Source: Polynucleobacter sp. JS-Safj-400b-B2 (GTDB lineage Bacteria > Pseudomonadota > Gammaproteobacteria > Burkholderiales > Burkholderiaceae). Taken from it: a stretch of DNA of 38,726 nt. Both the position numbers and the translations under genes were made by a program. Where the stretch lies: positions 1 through 38,726 of the forward strand of contig NZ_JACVPJ010000017.1 in the NCBI RefSeq assembly GCF_018881975.1, given 5' to 3'. The notes under the pieces are model-generated. The model had not been told where the DNA came from. It worked only from the letters and a program-made list of their open reading frames with translations, and searched no databases. Of the stretch, positions 19,472 to 27,726 are shown piece by piece (position 1 is the stretch's first letter; every line of letters begins with the position of its first letter).

Positions 19472-20673
19472 TTCTTTCTCCTACTTAAAGTGTTGTCGGT
19501 TTTTTGGGTTCTGTGAAAATCATATTCAATGTAGTTTTCTCCATCGGGAGGCAACTCGAGACACTTTGGATTTGAAAGCGTTTCGAGGATGTCCTCAAGA
19601 CCCGCTTGCCAATGCATTTGCATCGTCTCAAAACTAAATTGGTAATCCTTGAAGTGACCTTCGCTAGGTTTATCTTGATAAATCAACTGGATGAAATTAA
19701 ACTTTTTTGCACACAATTCACGGTTTAATTCGGAGAACAAAGGGTCCTGACTCTTAACAGAGTCGGGTACATGCTCCAAGAGATCTAATAATAATTTGCG
19801 CATTTTTTGCTTTTCTTTAATACCGTTACCAATACTACGTGTTCTGCTGGAGTATTGAATATCCTTCTGTCGCTCCATCACCTCAAAAATATTCGTCGGA
19901 TTCTTGCCCATAGCGCTCCATATATCAACCTGAAAAACGAGAGTGTCTTCTAAAGATATGTTTCCAAGGGTGTAAACATGTTCAAGTGGTGTATTAGATA
20001 CGCATCCACCATCCCAATAAAATTCGCCATCGATTTCAACCGCAGGAAATCCAGGCGGAAGTGATCCAGAGGCGAGGAAATGCTTGGCCTCCAACTTCAT
20101 CTGAGTATTATCAAAATAAATAAAGTTTCCAGTTCGCACGTTTGTCGCGCCCACTGAAACTCGCATAGACTTGTGGTCATTAATTCTGTCAAAATCACAA
20201 AATTTTTCAAGAGTTGCAATCAAGGGGGAGGTGTCGTAAAAGCTAACGTCAGCTGGACTGCCTACACCAGGCGCAAAAGGTTTGGGTATAAAAAAGTTTT
20301 TTTGACCGCCCATAATTGCATTGGATGCTGCAGCTGACCCAAACATTTTTTCAATCTGAGTGCTATTCAGGATATTCATACCGATTTGACTGCCTGCATA
20401 CATCTTGTCAGCAAACATCAAAAACTGGGCTAGTGGAGATGGATTGCAGCAAATGGCTTCCCAAAATCCTTTTAGTTTCTCCACACGATCTTTTGGAGCA
20501 TTTCCAGCGATGACAGCACAATTGAGTGACCCGATAGAAATTCCAGCTACCCAAGTGGGATAAATGCCCCGTTTATCTAAGCCTTCAAGTACCCCAGCTT
20601 GATAAGACCCTAATGCGCCCCCTCCCTGCAGAACAAGACCAATTCGAGGATATGGGAGATTGAGAGTTTTCAT
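19468..20673 (-). CDS. Patatin-like phospholipase / acyl hydrolase
   Basis: This is a serine acyl hydrolase of the patatin family. The 401 residues begin with the oxyanion-hole motif [13 protein letters not shown] (15-27). The nucleophile elbow is GISIG with Ser46, and the second dyad member is Asp221 in DGG ([11 protein letters not shown]). The C-terminal 150 residues resemble the extra domain often found after patatin domains in proteobacteria. It is the first gene of a three-gene operon with acetoacetate decarboxylase and 3-hydroxybutyrate dehydrogenase. In Legionella a patatin-like gene is likewise paired with bdhA, which suggests a role linked to lipid or storage-granule turnover (inference). 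No strong ribosome site is seen before the ATG. Confidence 0.92.
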   Translation of the reverse strand: MKTLNLPYPRIGLVLQGGGALGSYQAGVLEGLDKRGIYPTWVAGISIGSLNCAVIAGNAPKDRVEKLKGFWEAICCNPSPLAQFLMFADKMYAGSQIGMNILNSTQIEKMFGSAAASNAIMGGQKNFFIPKPFAPGVGSPADVSFYDTSPLIATLEKFCDFDRINDHKSMRVSVGATNVRTGNFIYFDNTQMKLEAKHFLASGSLPPGFPAVEIDGEFYWDGGCVSNTPLEHVYTLGNISLEDTLVFQVDIWSAMGKNPTNIFEVMERQKDIQYSSRTRSIGNGIKEKQKMRKLLLDLLEHVPDSVKSQDPLFSELNRELCAKKFNFIQLIYQDKPSEGHFKDYQFSFETMQMHWQAGLEDILETLSNPKCLELPPDGENYIEYDFHRTQKTDNTLSRRKK

Positions 20674-20889
20674 ACGGATTTGAGTTCATCAGACTGCCCA
20701 CTAAGGATATAGCTTAGGGTGCTATCTTTAGGAGGGAATCTTGAATTTCATAAGATGGGAGAAAATAGATAACAATACTTATAGTTAATATTTATGTCAA
20801 ACAAGTGACGAAAGATCAGGCCAGCCCACCTTTGTACTGGCTATTTTTAATAGTCTCTAGGAGGTAAACCCTTGCTTTGGGAGGCTAAT

Positions 20890-21738
20890 TTAAGACTTGC
20901 TAATCGTCGCAACCACAGGGGCATGATCCGATGGCTGCTCCCAGGCTCTAGGCCCCTTATCCACTATGCTGGCGTTGCATTGCTCTTTAAGTGGCTCGCT
21001 GAGTAGGATATGGTCGATACGCATTCCAGCATTTCTTCTGAAACCCATCATGCGGTAATCCCACCAACTAAAGGTTTTAGGCGCTTGTTCAAATATTCTG
21101 AATGAATCTGTTAATCCAAGCTTGATGAGCTCTTGAAATGCTTCACGCTCTGGTGGAGAGACTAAGTTTTGCCCTTCCCACGCTTTAGGATCATGAACAT
21201 CTTCATCGGCAGGCGCAATATTGAAGTCTCCCAAGAGTGCTAATCGCTGGTTCTGTTGGAGCTCATCTGTTAACCAAGTTTGTAATGCATTCAACCAACC
21301 CAGTTTGTATTGAAATTTATCGCTGTCAGGCGATTGCCCATTCGGAAAATATGCTGAAATCAATCTCATCGGCTGCATTCCCGCAAAGGGAATCGTTGCA
21401 GCTAAGATGCGCTGCTGATCATCCTCGTAGTTTGGGATATTTCTGATGGGCTTTAGAAAGCTGGTTGCTGTATCAGAGGCAATGGGTGCTAGGGCTGCCT
21501 TTCGCACAATGATGGCAACACCGTTATAGGTCTTTTGCCCTGCAGCCAGACTGAGATAACCAGCATCCTCCAATTCTTTATGGGGATACTTATCATCCGT
21601 CAGCTTTAGCTCCTGCAAGCAGAGCGCATCAATTGGCTGCTTCTTTTTTTCCTGATCTTGTAACCAGCGCAGAACATGCGGAAGGCGAACTTTTAAGGAG
21701 TTCACATTCCACGCCGCTATTCGAACAAAATCAGTCAT
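20890..21738 (-). CDS. xthA: Exodeoxyribonuclease III
   Basis: This is the Mg-dependent apurinic/apyrimidinic endonuclease and 3'-5' exonuclease of base-excision repair. The ATG at 21738 is preferred over a TTG one codon earlier, giving 282 residues. Family motifs in order are AAWNVNSLKVR (Asn11), LQELKLTD (Glu43, metal ligand), LGDFNIAP and the C-terminal SDHAP (Asp271, His272). The start overlaps the ntrC stop by eight bases, so this repair gene appears to be translationally coupled to the nitrogen regulator and is the last gene of the glnA operon. Confidence 0.95.
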   Translation of the reverse strand: MTDFVRIAAWNVNSLKVRLPHVLRWLQDQEKKKQPIDALCLQELKLTDDKYPHKELEDAGYLSLAAGQKTYNGVAIIVRKAALAPIASDTATSFLKPIRNIPNYEDDQQRILAATIPFAGMQPMRLISAYFPNGQSPDSDKFQYKLGWLNALQTWLTDELQQNQRLALLGDFNIAPADEDVHDPKAWEGQNLVSPPEREAFQELIKLGLTDSFRIFEQAPKTFSWWDYRMMGFRRNAGMRIDHILLSEPLKEQCNASIVDKGPRAWEQPSDHAPVVATISKS

Positions 21739-23182
21739 CAATACCTAACTCTTGCAGTTTGCGGGTAATCGTATTGCGCCCAATGCCAAGGCGTTGTGCG
21801 GCCTCTACTCTTCTACCGCGCGTCACCTCTAGCGCCGCTTGTAATACTGCTTTTTCAAAGCGCGCAGTCAAGGCATCAAAAACCTCTTTATCACCATCTT
21901 GCAACATCTTGACAGCAAGACGTCCTAAGCCGCTCTCCCAGTCCCCTGAGGCAACTTTGGTAGCAATAGGATTGCTTGGTGATGACTCACCATGAATAAT
22001 GACGGGTTGCTCACTGGTCTCGATAACGATATCAGTCGGCAGATCGCTAACGCCAATCACATTTGCAGGGGTCATGACGGTTAACCAGTGACACAAGTTC
22101 TCTAACTGACGTACGTTCCCAGGAAATGGCATCGCACTGATTTCTTTTAAGACTTCGTCAGACAATTTTTTAGGTTCGACGCCTAAAGATTTCGCGCAAG
22201 TCAGCATGAAATGTCTGGCCAACATTGAAATGTCCTCGCTACGCTCACGCAACGAAGGCATACGCAAGCGAATCACATTCAAACGATGCAATAAGTCTTC
22301 ACGGAAGAATCCAGCCGCCACTCTAGCATCAAGGTTTTGATGAGTCGAGGCAATAATGCGGACGTTTGCCTTGATCGGGTCTTGACCGCCGATGCGATAG
22401 AAATGTCCATCAGTCAGAACGCGAAGTAAACGGGTTTGCAGATCAAATGGTAGATCGCCTACTTCACCAAGAAATAAAGTGCCGCCGTCAGCTTGCTCAA
22501 AGCGGCCGCGACGAAGCGTCTGGGCACCCGGGAAAGCGCCACGCTCATGACCAAATAGCTCAGACTCCAATAAATCTTTAGGTACAGCAGAAGTACTTAA
22601 GGAAACGAATGGGCCTTTTGCGCAAGGGCTGTGTTTATGTAGCGCATGAGCAACCATCTCTTTACCGGTACCAGACTCACCCGTAATAAGGACTGTGGCG
22701 TTAGATTGCGCTAAGCGGCCAATGGCACGGAAGATCTCCTGCATTGCTGGTGCTTGACCAATAATCTCGGTAACGTCTTGCCTCCAGGCGCTTAGATCTT
22801 TTGCACCAGAGTCATTGCGAATGCCCTGCTCTACCGCGCGACGGATTAACTCAATCGCTTTTTCTACATCAAAAGGCTTAGTGAGATATTCAAAGGCACC
22901 ACCTTGGAAGGAGGAGACTGCAGAATCCAAATCAGAGTAAGCAGTCATGATGATGACTGGCAAATTCGGATGGCTCGCCTTGACGTGCTGCAACAAATTC
23001 AAACCATTACCACGTGGCATGCGGATGTCTGAAATCAACACCTGAGGAGCTTCTTTTTCTAAAGCATTTAGTACGTCATTTGGATTAGAAAAGCTCTTAT
23101 GCGGAATGTTCTCGCGCGCCAATGCTTTTTCTAAGACCCAACGAATGGATTGATCATCGTCAACGATCCAAATTGGTTTCAT
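21731..23182 (-). CDS. ntrC: Nitrogen regulator NtrC with altered ATPase-core residues
   Basis: This is the response regulator of the NtrB/NtrC nitrogen-limitation system. Its 483 residues comprise a receiver domain (Asp52 in SDIRMP), an AAA+ domain (about 140-370) and a Fis-type helix-turn-helix (about 445-480, VEAAQRLGIGRNTITRKL). Walker A GESGTGK (168-174), Arg294/Arg300 in the finger region (FREDLLHR) and the sensor II block FPGNVRQLEN are kept. Three usually invariant positions are changed: GAFTGA reads GAFPGA (Pro218), Walker B LFLDE reads LFLGE (Gly239), and the switch Asn of the LNxAA segment is Ser196. These residues contact sigma54, hydrolyse ATP and couple the two, so classical sigma54 activation is doubtful. 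It may be a DNA-binding regulator acting in another way, as described for the GAFTGA-less NtrC of Rhodobacter capsulatus. Its start overlaps the ntrB stop (ATGA). Confidence 0.93.
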   Translation of the reverse strand: MKPIWIVDDDQSIRWVLEKALARENIPHKSFSNPNDVLNALEKEAPQVLISDIRMPRGNGLNLLQHVKASHPNLPVIIMTAYSDLDSAVSSFQGGAFEYLTKPFDVEKAIELIRRAVEQGIRNDSGAKDLSAWRQDVTEIIGQAPAMQEIFRAIGRLAQSNATVLITGESGTGKEMVAHALHKHSPCAKGPFVSLSTSAVPKDLLESELFGHERGAFPGAQTLRRGRFEQADGGTLFLGEVGDLPFDLQTRLLRVLTDGHFYRIGGQDPIKANVRIIASTHQNLDARVAAGFFREDLLHRLNVIRLRMPSLRERSEDISMLARHFMLTCAKSLGVEPKKLSDEVLKEISAMPFPGNVRQLENLCHWLTVMTPANVIGVSDLPTDIVIETSEQPVIIHGESSPSNPIATKVASGDWESGLGRLAVKMLQDGDKEVFDALTARFEKAVLQAALEVTRGRRVEAAQRLGIGRNTITRKLQELGIDD

Positions 23183-24312
23183 GATGGTTTCTCCTGCCTA
23201 CGGTATGGAATTTGAATATGAAAATCGGTTCGCCCAGGTCGGCTATTGCAAGCAATAAATCCCTGGTGCTGCTGAACAAAGGTTTGTGCTAAGGTGAGGC
23301 CAAGGCCACTACCGCCTTCTCTGCCCGAAACTAACGGGAAGAAGATGCGCTCAATAATTTCTTCTGGAATGCCAGGGCCGTTATCAATCACATGCAAGTC
23401 CATCGCCAACTTATAGCGATGCTTTGCAATCGTGACTGAACGCGCCACACGGGTCTTTAACTCGATTTGCGCAACACCACTGCGAATCTCTTCTGAAAGC
23501 GCTTGTGCTGCGTTATGAACAATATTTAAGGTTGCTTGAATCAACTGCTCTCGGTCCCCCAATACATCAGGCAGACTAGTATCGTAGTTGCGAATAATTC
23601 TCAGACCTTTTGGGAACTCCGCCAAGACAAGACTTCGCACACGCTCTAAGGCTTCATGCACGCTGAAGGACTCCATCACATGCGCCTTACGATGTGGCGC
23701 TAAGAGACGATCCACTAAAGTCTGGAGGCGATCAGATTCCTTAATGATGACCTGAGTGTATTCACGCAAGCCTTTATCAGGCAATTCAAACTCTAATAGC
23801 TGAGCTGCTCCACGAATACCACCCAATGGATTTTTAATCTCATGCGCTAAATTACGCATCAACTGCTTATTTGCCTCAACTTGTTGTGTCACGCGTTCAT
23901 CGCGCTCACTACGCAGTTGTTGATCAATCGGAAACCACTCCATCAGGATGAGGTTAGGGTCTTCTAAAGCTGCGACGACTACATGCGCAGGAATGGAAGC
24001 TTGATGGATGCTTCCTGGCAAGGAATGCAAAATCATTTCTTGGCGTTGCGCTAGAACATGTCCCAGCCTCACCTCAGAAATCATGTCATTTAACGCGATG
24101 TTATCGCCAAACAAATTGTGCACAGCTTGACCCTCAAGTGATTTACGCGAAAGATCTAGCGCTGACTCAGCAGCCGGGTTCACGTACACCAATTGTTGGT
24201 TCTCAGCCTCAAATACCACGATGGCATTGGGCATCTGATCAAGCAATGTCGGAAAAAAAGGAGCAGCCGAAGCTGCTCCCTTGAACGAATTGCGCAACAG
24301 ACCTGCGCTCAA
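23179..24312 (-). CDS. ntrB: Nitrogen-regulation sensor histidine kinase NtrB
   Basis: This is a cytoplasmic bifunctional kinase/phosphatase for NtrC, normally controlled by PII. The 377 residues have an N-terminal PAS domain (about 20-125), a DHp helix with His157 in LAHEIKNPLGG and an ATPase domain with Asn267 (HNAAQAL), DNGPGIP and GSGLGL. The kinase motifs look intact, unlike those of NtrC. The start is a TTG at 24310-24312: GGAG lies five bases upstream, and no ATG occurs before the PAS domain begins. It follows glnA by 14 bases and overlaps ntrC by four. A TTG start may keep its synthesis well below that of glnA (inference). Confidence 0.95.
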   Translation of the reverse strand: MSAGLLRNSFKGAASAAPFFPTLLDQMPNAIVVFEAENQQLVYVNPAAESALDLSRKSLEGQAVHNLFGDNIALNDMISEVRLGHVLAQRQEMILHSLPGSIHQASIPAHVVVAALEDPNLILMEWFPIDQQLRSERDERVTQQVEANKQLMRNLAHEIKNPLGGIRGAAQLLEFELPDKGLREYTQVIIKESDRLQTLVDRLLAPHRKAHVMESFSVHEALERVRSLVLAEFPKGLRIIRNYDTSLPDVLGDREQLIQATLNIVHNAAQALSEEIRSGVAQIELKTRVARSVTIAKHRYKLAMDLHVIDNGPGIPEEIIERIFFPLVSGREGGSGLGLTLAQTFVQQHQGFIACNSRPGRTDFHIQIPYRRQEKPS

Positions 24313-24326
24313 GTTCTCTCCTTCGC

Positions 24327-25742
24327 TTACAGGGAGTAGTACATATCAAATTCGATTGGATGAGTAGTCATACGGAAACGTGTGACATCTTCCATCTTCA
24401 AATTGATATATGCATCAATCATGGACTCAGTAAATACACCGCCGCGAGTCAAGAACTCGTGATCTTTCTTCAATGCATCCAATGCCTCTTCCAAGCTTGC
24501 ACAAACGGTTGGGATCTTTGCATCTTCTTCTGGCGGCAAGTCATACAAGTTCTTGTCAGCAGCTTCGCCTGGGTGAATCTTGTTCTGAACACCATCCAAG
24601 CCAGCCATCATCAATGCTGAGAAGCAGAGGTACGGGTTAGCCAATGGATCTGGGAAACGAGTTTCAATACGACGACCCTTAGGATTTGGAACGTGTGGAA
24701 TACGAATAGAAGCAGAACGGTTACGTGCTGAGTAAGCCAACTTCACTGGAGCCTCAAAGCCTGGAACTAAACGCTTGTATGAGTTTGTACCTGGATTAGT
24801 AATCGCATTCAATGCTTTAGCGTGCTTGATAATGCCGCCGATGTAGAACAATGCGAATTCTGACAAGCCTGCATAGCCGTTACCAGCAAATAAGTTCTCA
24901 CCATTCTTCCAAATAGATTGGTGAACGTGCATACCAGATCCATTATCGCCAACTACTGGCTTAGGCATGAAAGTTGCTGTCTTACCGTAAGCATGCGCTA
25001 CGTTTTGAACAACGTACTTCTGCCAGATAGTCCAGTCAGCGCGCTGTACTAATGTGCTGAACTTTGTACCCAATTCGTTTTGGCCTTGACCAGCAACTTC
25101 ATGGTGATGCACTTCAACTGGAATGCCTAATGACTCAAGAATCAAACACATTTCAGAACGCATATCCTGGAATGTATCTACAGGAGCAACCGGGAAATAC
25201 CCACCTTTTTTTCCTGGACGGTGACCAGTATTGCCGCCTTCGATTTCTGCACCTGAAGACCATGGCGCCTCTTCAGAATCAATCTTGACGAAGCAACCCT
25301 GCATGTCAGCACCCCAACGAACGCCGTCAAAAATAAAGAACTCTGGCTCTGGACCAAAGTAAGCAGCATCGCCTAAGCCAGTGCTCTTCAAATACGCTTC
25401 AGCGCGCTTAGCGATAGAACGTGGGTCACGGTCGTAACCTTTGCCATCTGCTGGTTCGATAACATCACATGTAAGAACCAAAGTTGGCTCTTCATAGAAT
25501 GGGTCGATATAAGCGGCAGTTGGATCTGGTTTGAGCAACATGTCAGAAGCCTCAATACCCTTCCAGCCAGCAATAGAAGAACCGTCAAATGCATGTCCAT
25601 CTTCAAACTTACTTTCATCGAATGCAGAGATAGGAACTGTCGTGTGCTGTTCTTTACCCTTTGTATCCACAAAGCGGAAATCAACGAAAGTACATTCTTT
25701 CTCTTTAACCAACTTCATCACATCAGCGACGGTCTTCGTCAT
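24327..25742 (-). CDS. glnA: Glutamine synthetase, type I
   Basis: This dodecameric enzyme condenses ammonium and glutamate to glutamine with ATP and is the entry point of nitrogen assimilation. The 471 residues show the N-terminal FDGSSIAGW, the metal-ligand segment [10 protein letters not shown] (130-139), [12 protein letters not shown] (212-223), [12 protein letters not shown] and the NRSASIRIP block. The adenylylation tyrosine is Tyr400 in NLYDLPPEE, so it belongs to the covalently regulated GSI-beta class. A GGAGA ribosome site precedes the ATG. It is the first gene of glnA-ntrB-ntrC-xthA, with a 205-base upstream region carrying NtrC-type operators. Confidence 0.98.
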   Translation of the reverse strand: MTKTVADVMKLVKEKECTFVDFRFVDTKGKEQHTTVPISAFDESKFEDGHAFDGSSIAGWKGIEASDMLLKPDPTAAYIDPFYEEPTLVLTCDVIEPADGKGYDRDPRSIAKRAEAYLKSTGLGDAAYFGPEPEFFIFDGVRWGADMQGCFVKIDSEEAPWSSGAEIEGGNTGHRPGKKGGYFPVAPVDTFQDMRSEMCLILESLGIPVEVHHHEVAGQGQNELGTKFSTLVQRADWTIWQKYVVQNVAHAYGKTATFMPKPVVGDNGSGMHVHQSIWKNGENLFAGNGYAGLSEFALFYIGGIIKHAKALNAITNPGTNSYKRLVPGFEAPVKLAYSARNRSASIRIPHVPNPKGRRIETRFPDPLANPYLCFSALMMAGLDGVQNKIHPGEAADKNLYDLPPEEDAKIPTVCASLEEALDALKKDHEFLTRGGVFTESMIDAYINLKMEDVTRFRMTTHPIEFDMYYSL

Positions 25743-25807
25743 GCAAATCTCCTCTATTAACTAAACTCGGAATCAAAACTTAAGGCATACACCCTTGTTT
25801 ATTCCAG

Positions 25808-25822
25808 GCATCAAACATGCCT
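25808..25822 (-). promoter_or_regulatory. glnA: Sigma54-like promoter (also a palindrome) upstream of glnA
   Basis: Read on the minus strand, AGGCATGTTTGATGC places GG (25821-25820) and GC (25809-25808) twelve bases apart from first G to G, the fixed -24/-12 spacing. It matches TGGCACG-N4-TTGC at most positions but has A for the leading T and T for the C of CAC. The start would be near 25796. The same bases form an inverted repeat, AGGCAT-N5-ATGCCT (25806-25822), so an operator or chance palindrome is an equally simple reading. Confidence 0.4.
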
Positions 25823-25871
25823 AATGGATGTATGTAATTTACTGAAGCAAACAAATGGGAACTCTCATTAT

Positions 25872-25888
25872 TGCACTGTTTAAGTGCC
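25872..25888. promoter_or_regulatory. NtrC-type binding site, proximal
   Basis: The 17-bp sequence TGCACTGTTTAAGTGCC has the GCAC-N7-GTGC architecture of NtrC enhancer sites known upstream of enteric glnA. It is centred at 25880, 138 bases before the glnA ATG and about 84 bases before the candidate sigma54 start. It does not overlap any gene or the neighbouring 37-bp dyad. Confidence 0.6.
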
Positions 25889-25913
25889 CAAATCCCGCGT
25901 ATATACACTCCAA

Positions 25914-25950
25914 TAAGCCTATATGCACCTTTTTAGTGCAAATAGGCTTA
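25914..25950 (-). terminator. 37-bp dyad starting at the stop codon of the CinA-N-like gene
   Basis: Arms TAAGCCTAT and ATAGGCTTA (nine pairs), one mismatch, then five more pairs (TGCAC/GTGCA) enclose a 7-base loop. The minus-strand arm begins with the TAA stop of the gene upstream. There is no T-run after the stem, so it is not a textbook intrinsic terminator. It may act as a 3' stabilising stem, or the outer arms may extend an operator. Confidence 0.45.
25924..25940. promoter_or_regulatory. NtrC-type binding site, distal
   Basis: TGCACCTTTTTAGTGCA is a perfect TGCAC-N7-GTGCA dyad. Its centre is 52 bases from the proximal site, about five helical turns, so both would lie on the same DNA face, as tandem NtrC enhancers do. 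It forms the core of a longer hairpin at 25914-25950, which leaves a terminator explanation open. Confidence 0.55.
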
Positions 25951-26823
25951 GCTTATATCGTGGATTTCGTAGCCCAGCTCTTGAGTGCCGGTTCTGAGGG
26001 CAATCCAAGCGCTTTCCAGAAGATTGGCGTTACCTTTAATACCCAATTCAATATGACGCTGGGCATACACACCACCCTTTGTGGCATCGCCTACTGACGG
26101 CAGGCTAAAGACCTTAACGCCAGGGAAATTAGCCTCTATACGCTCCATCAAGGGGGTCAAAGTCGATTCAATACCCTTGGGCACAATAAAACTCTGCTCA
26201 GCCCAGTTCTCTTGATGAAATAGGTCTTTGTAATGCGTATCCAAGCACCAAGCCATCATCGGCGCTGCCATTACTGGAAAGCCAGGAAGAAAGTGATGTT
26301 CGCGAATGCGAAAGCCAGGAATTTGGTTATAGGGGTTCGGAATGATTTCACTGCCAATCGGAAACTCACCCATCTTGAAGCGATGCTGATTCTCGGGAGT
26401 ATTTAAATCCGCCTTAATCGGATCGCCTTCCGCCATCGACTGAATGCGTCCCGCAATCAATTCTTGCGCCGTTGGATGCAATTGCGTTTTAGTACCTAAT
26501 GCAAGCGCTGCGCATTGACGGGTGTGATCGTCAGGTGTTGCACCAATACCGCCAGTACTAAACACGACGTCCCCACTCGCAAAACTTTCTTTTAAGGTAG
26601 CAGTAATTTGCTCAGGATCATCAGCAACATATTTAGCCCAAGCCAGGGTGAGTCCACGCTCATTGAGTAACTCAATGAGTTTACTCATGTGTTTGTCTTG
26701 GCGGCGTCCTGACAATATTTCGTCGCCAATCACAATCAAACCAAAGCGCCTGGCCGCAGTTGGCGTGTCTACTGGTTCGTCTATTTCAACTTTTTTCATT
26801 TTATCTACCATCTCATTAGCCAT
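25948..26823 (-). CDS. CinA-N / MoCF molybdopterin-binding domain protein
   Basis: This is a stand-alone competence/damage-inducible-protein-A N-terminal (MoCF) domain. In full CinA proteins the domain hydrolyses nucleotide pyrophosphates such as ADP-ribose; the function of stand-alone forms is poorly known. I start it at ATG 26821-26823, four bases after the upstream stop, giving 291 residues. A longer frame overlaps the upstream gene, and an ATG at 26799 is an alternative. Motifs are GDEILSGR (33-40) and STGGIGATPDDHT (89-101), both characteristic. The C-terminal PncC (nicotinamide-nucleotide amidase) domain of full-length CinA is absent. It is the last gene of a minus-strand run that starts with the beta-propeller gene. 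Confidence 0.88.
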   Translation of the reverse strand: MANEMVDKMKKVEIDEPVDTPTAARRFGLIVIGDEILSGRRQDKHMSKLIELLNERGLTLAWAKYVADDPEQITATLKESFASGDVVFSTGGIGATPDDHTRQCAALALGTKTQLHPTAQELIAGRIQSMAEGDPIKADLNTPENQHRFKMGEFPIGSEIIPNPYNQIPGFRIREHHFLPGFPVMAAPMMAWCLDTHYKDLFHQENWAEQSFIVPKGIESTLTPLMERIEANFPGVKVFSLPSVGDATKGGVYAQRHIELGIKGNANLLESAWIALRTGTQELGYEIHDIS

Positions 26824-26827
26824 CACA

Positions 26828-27697
26828 TTAACTGTGATGCGGAAGTTCCATATCAACAACACGTGATTGCACCGTTAAGGCTTGATTTAATTCCTCTTCC
26901 CGCAGCTGCTTGAGGGCATCCAATAAGAAGTAGCTAAACCATAAAGCTGCAAACACGAAAATCAAAGAATAAATCCAGAGCGCGATAAAACTCACAATCG
27001 GAAATAAAACCAAGGCCAGTGCAGAGGTTGCCCAAAAGAATGTAGGTACTGCACCCAACATTCCCGAGGCAATGCCCATGCAGAGTAAAGGCCAGCGATA
27101 TTTTTCAAGCAGAAGATCACGCTCCTCTGCGCTGGCATGTTTAGCGAGAACGTCGTACGACATGAGGCGCATTGTTAGCCACCCCCAAAGGAGCGGAGGC
27201 AATACAGCTACCAATGGTGGCACCCACCAAACTGGTAAGGTCAACATCACTAAAGCCAAACAAATCAGCGCTGACCATAGGCTATATACCAAGCTGCCAA
27301 AGAAACCTCCGCCTTGCTTGCATTCCAAATCATGGAATTGGGATTGTCTAGAGGCAATCTTGACAATCGAGGGTACTGTTGAAAAAGCAACAAACACCAG
27401 CAAGCTAATCGTGATTAAAGGAATGATCAACATCACAAAAAATAATGGTGCGATCCATGCTCTAGCGTTTTCAAAGCCAGCCCAAATGAGGCCTTCCTGT
27501 ATCCAGCTAGTAAAAATAGAAGTCGTCAGAAAAACACTCAATGCCTCAAGTGCTGGCGTCCAAGTTAACCAAATCAGCACGCCCCATAACACTGAGACGA
27601 TCAAAAATGGTCGCAGGCTCAGCCATAACATCCGTGGATGCATAGTTCCAACCAAAGCCATTCCAAATGATTTAAATAATTGCGGTAATCCGACCAT
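26828..27697 (-). CDS. EI24/CysZ-like multi-spanning membrane protein
   Basis: This inner-membrane protein of 289 residues belongs to the EI24 (CysZ-like) family. Hydrophobic segments lie at about 28-47, 82-106, 136-176 (probably two helices) and 203-258 (two helices). CysZ of enteric bacteria is a sulfate channel, but betaproteobacterial EI24 proteins outside cys operons are uncharacterised, and nothing here ties it to sulfur. An AGGAG ribosome site lies six bases before the ATG. It is 29 bases downstream of the sterol-desaturase-family gene and four bases ahead of the CinA-N-like start, so it is probably co-transcribed with both. Confidence 0.85.
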   Translation of the reverse strand: MVGLPQLFKSFGMALVGTMHPRMLWLSLRPFLIVSVLWGVLIWLTWTPALEALSVFLTTSIFTSWIQEGLIWAGFENARAWIAPLFFVMLIIPLITISLLVFVAFSTVPSIVKIASRQSQFHDLECKQGGGFFGSLVYSLWSALICLALVMLTLPVWWVPPLVAVLPPLLWGWLTMRLMSYDVLAKHASAEERDLLLEKYRWPLLCMGIASGMLGAVPTFFWATSALALVLFPIVSFIALWIYSLIFVFAALWFSYFLLDALKQLREEELNQALTVQSRVVDMELPHHS

Positions 27698-27726
27698 ACA
27701 ACTCCTATTGCCTGCAGACTTGCAAT

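Noticed and set aside
20820..20848. GCCAG/CTGGC hairpin followed by five T on the plus strand
   Set aside because: Only five pairs with a 12-base loop, and both flanking genes run on the minus strand, so there is no plausible plus-strand transcript for it to end.
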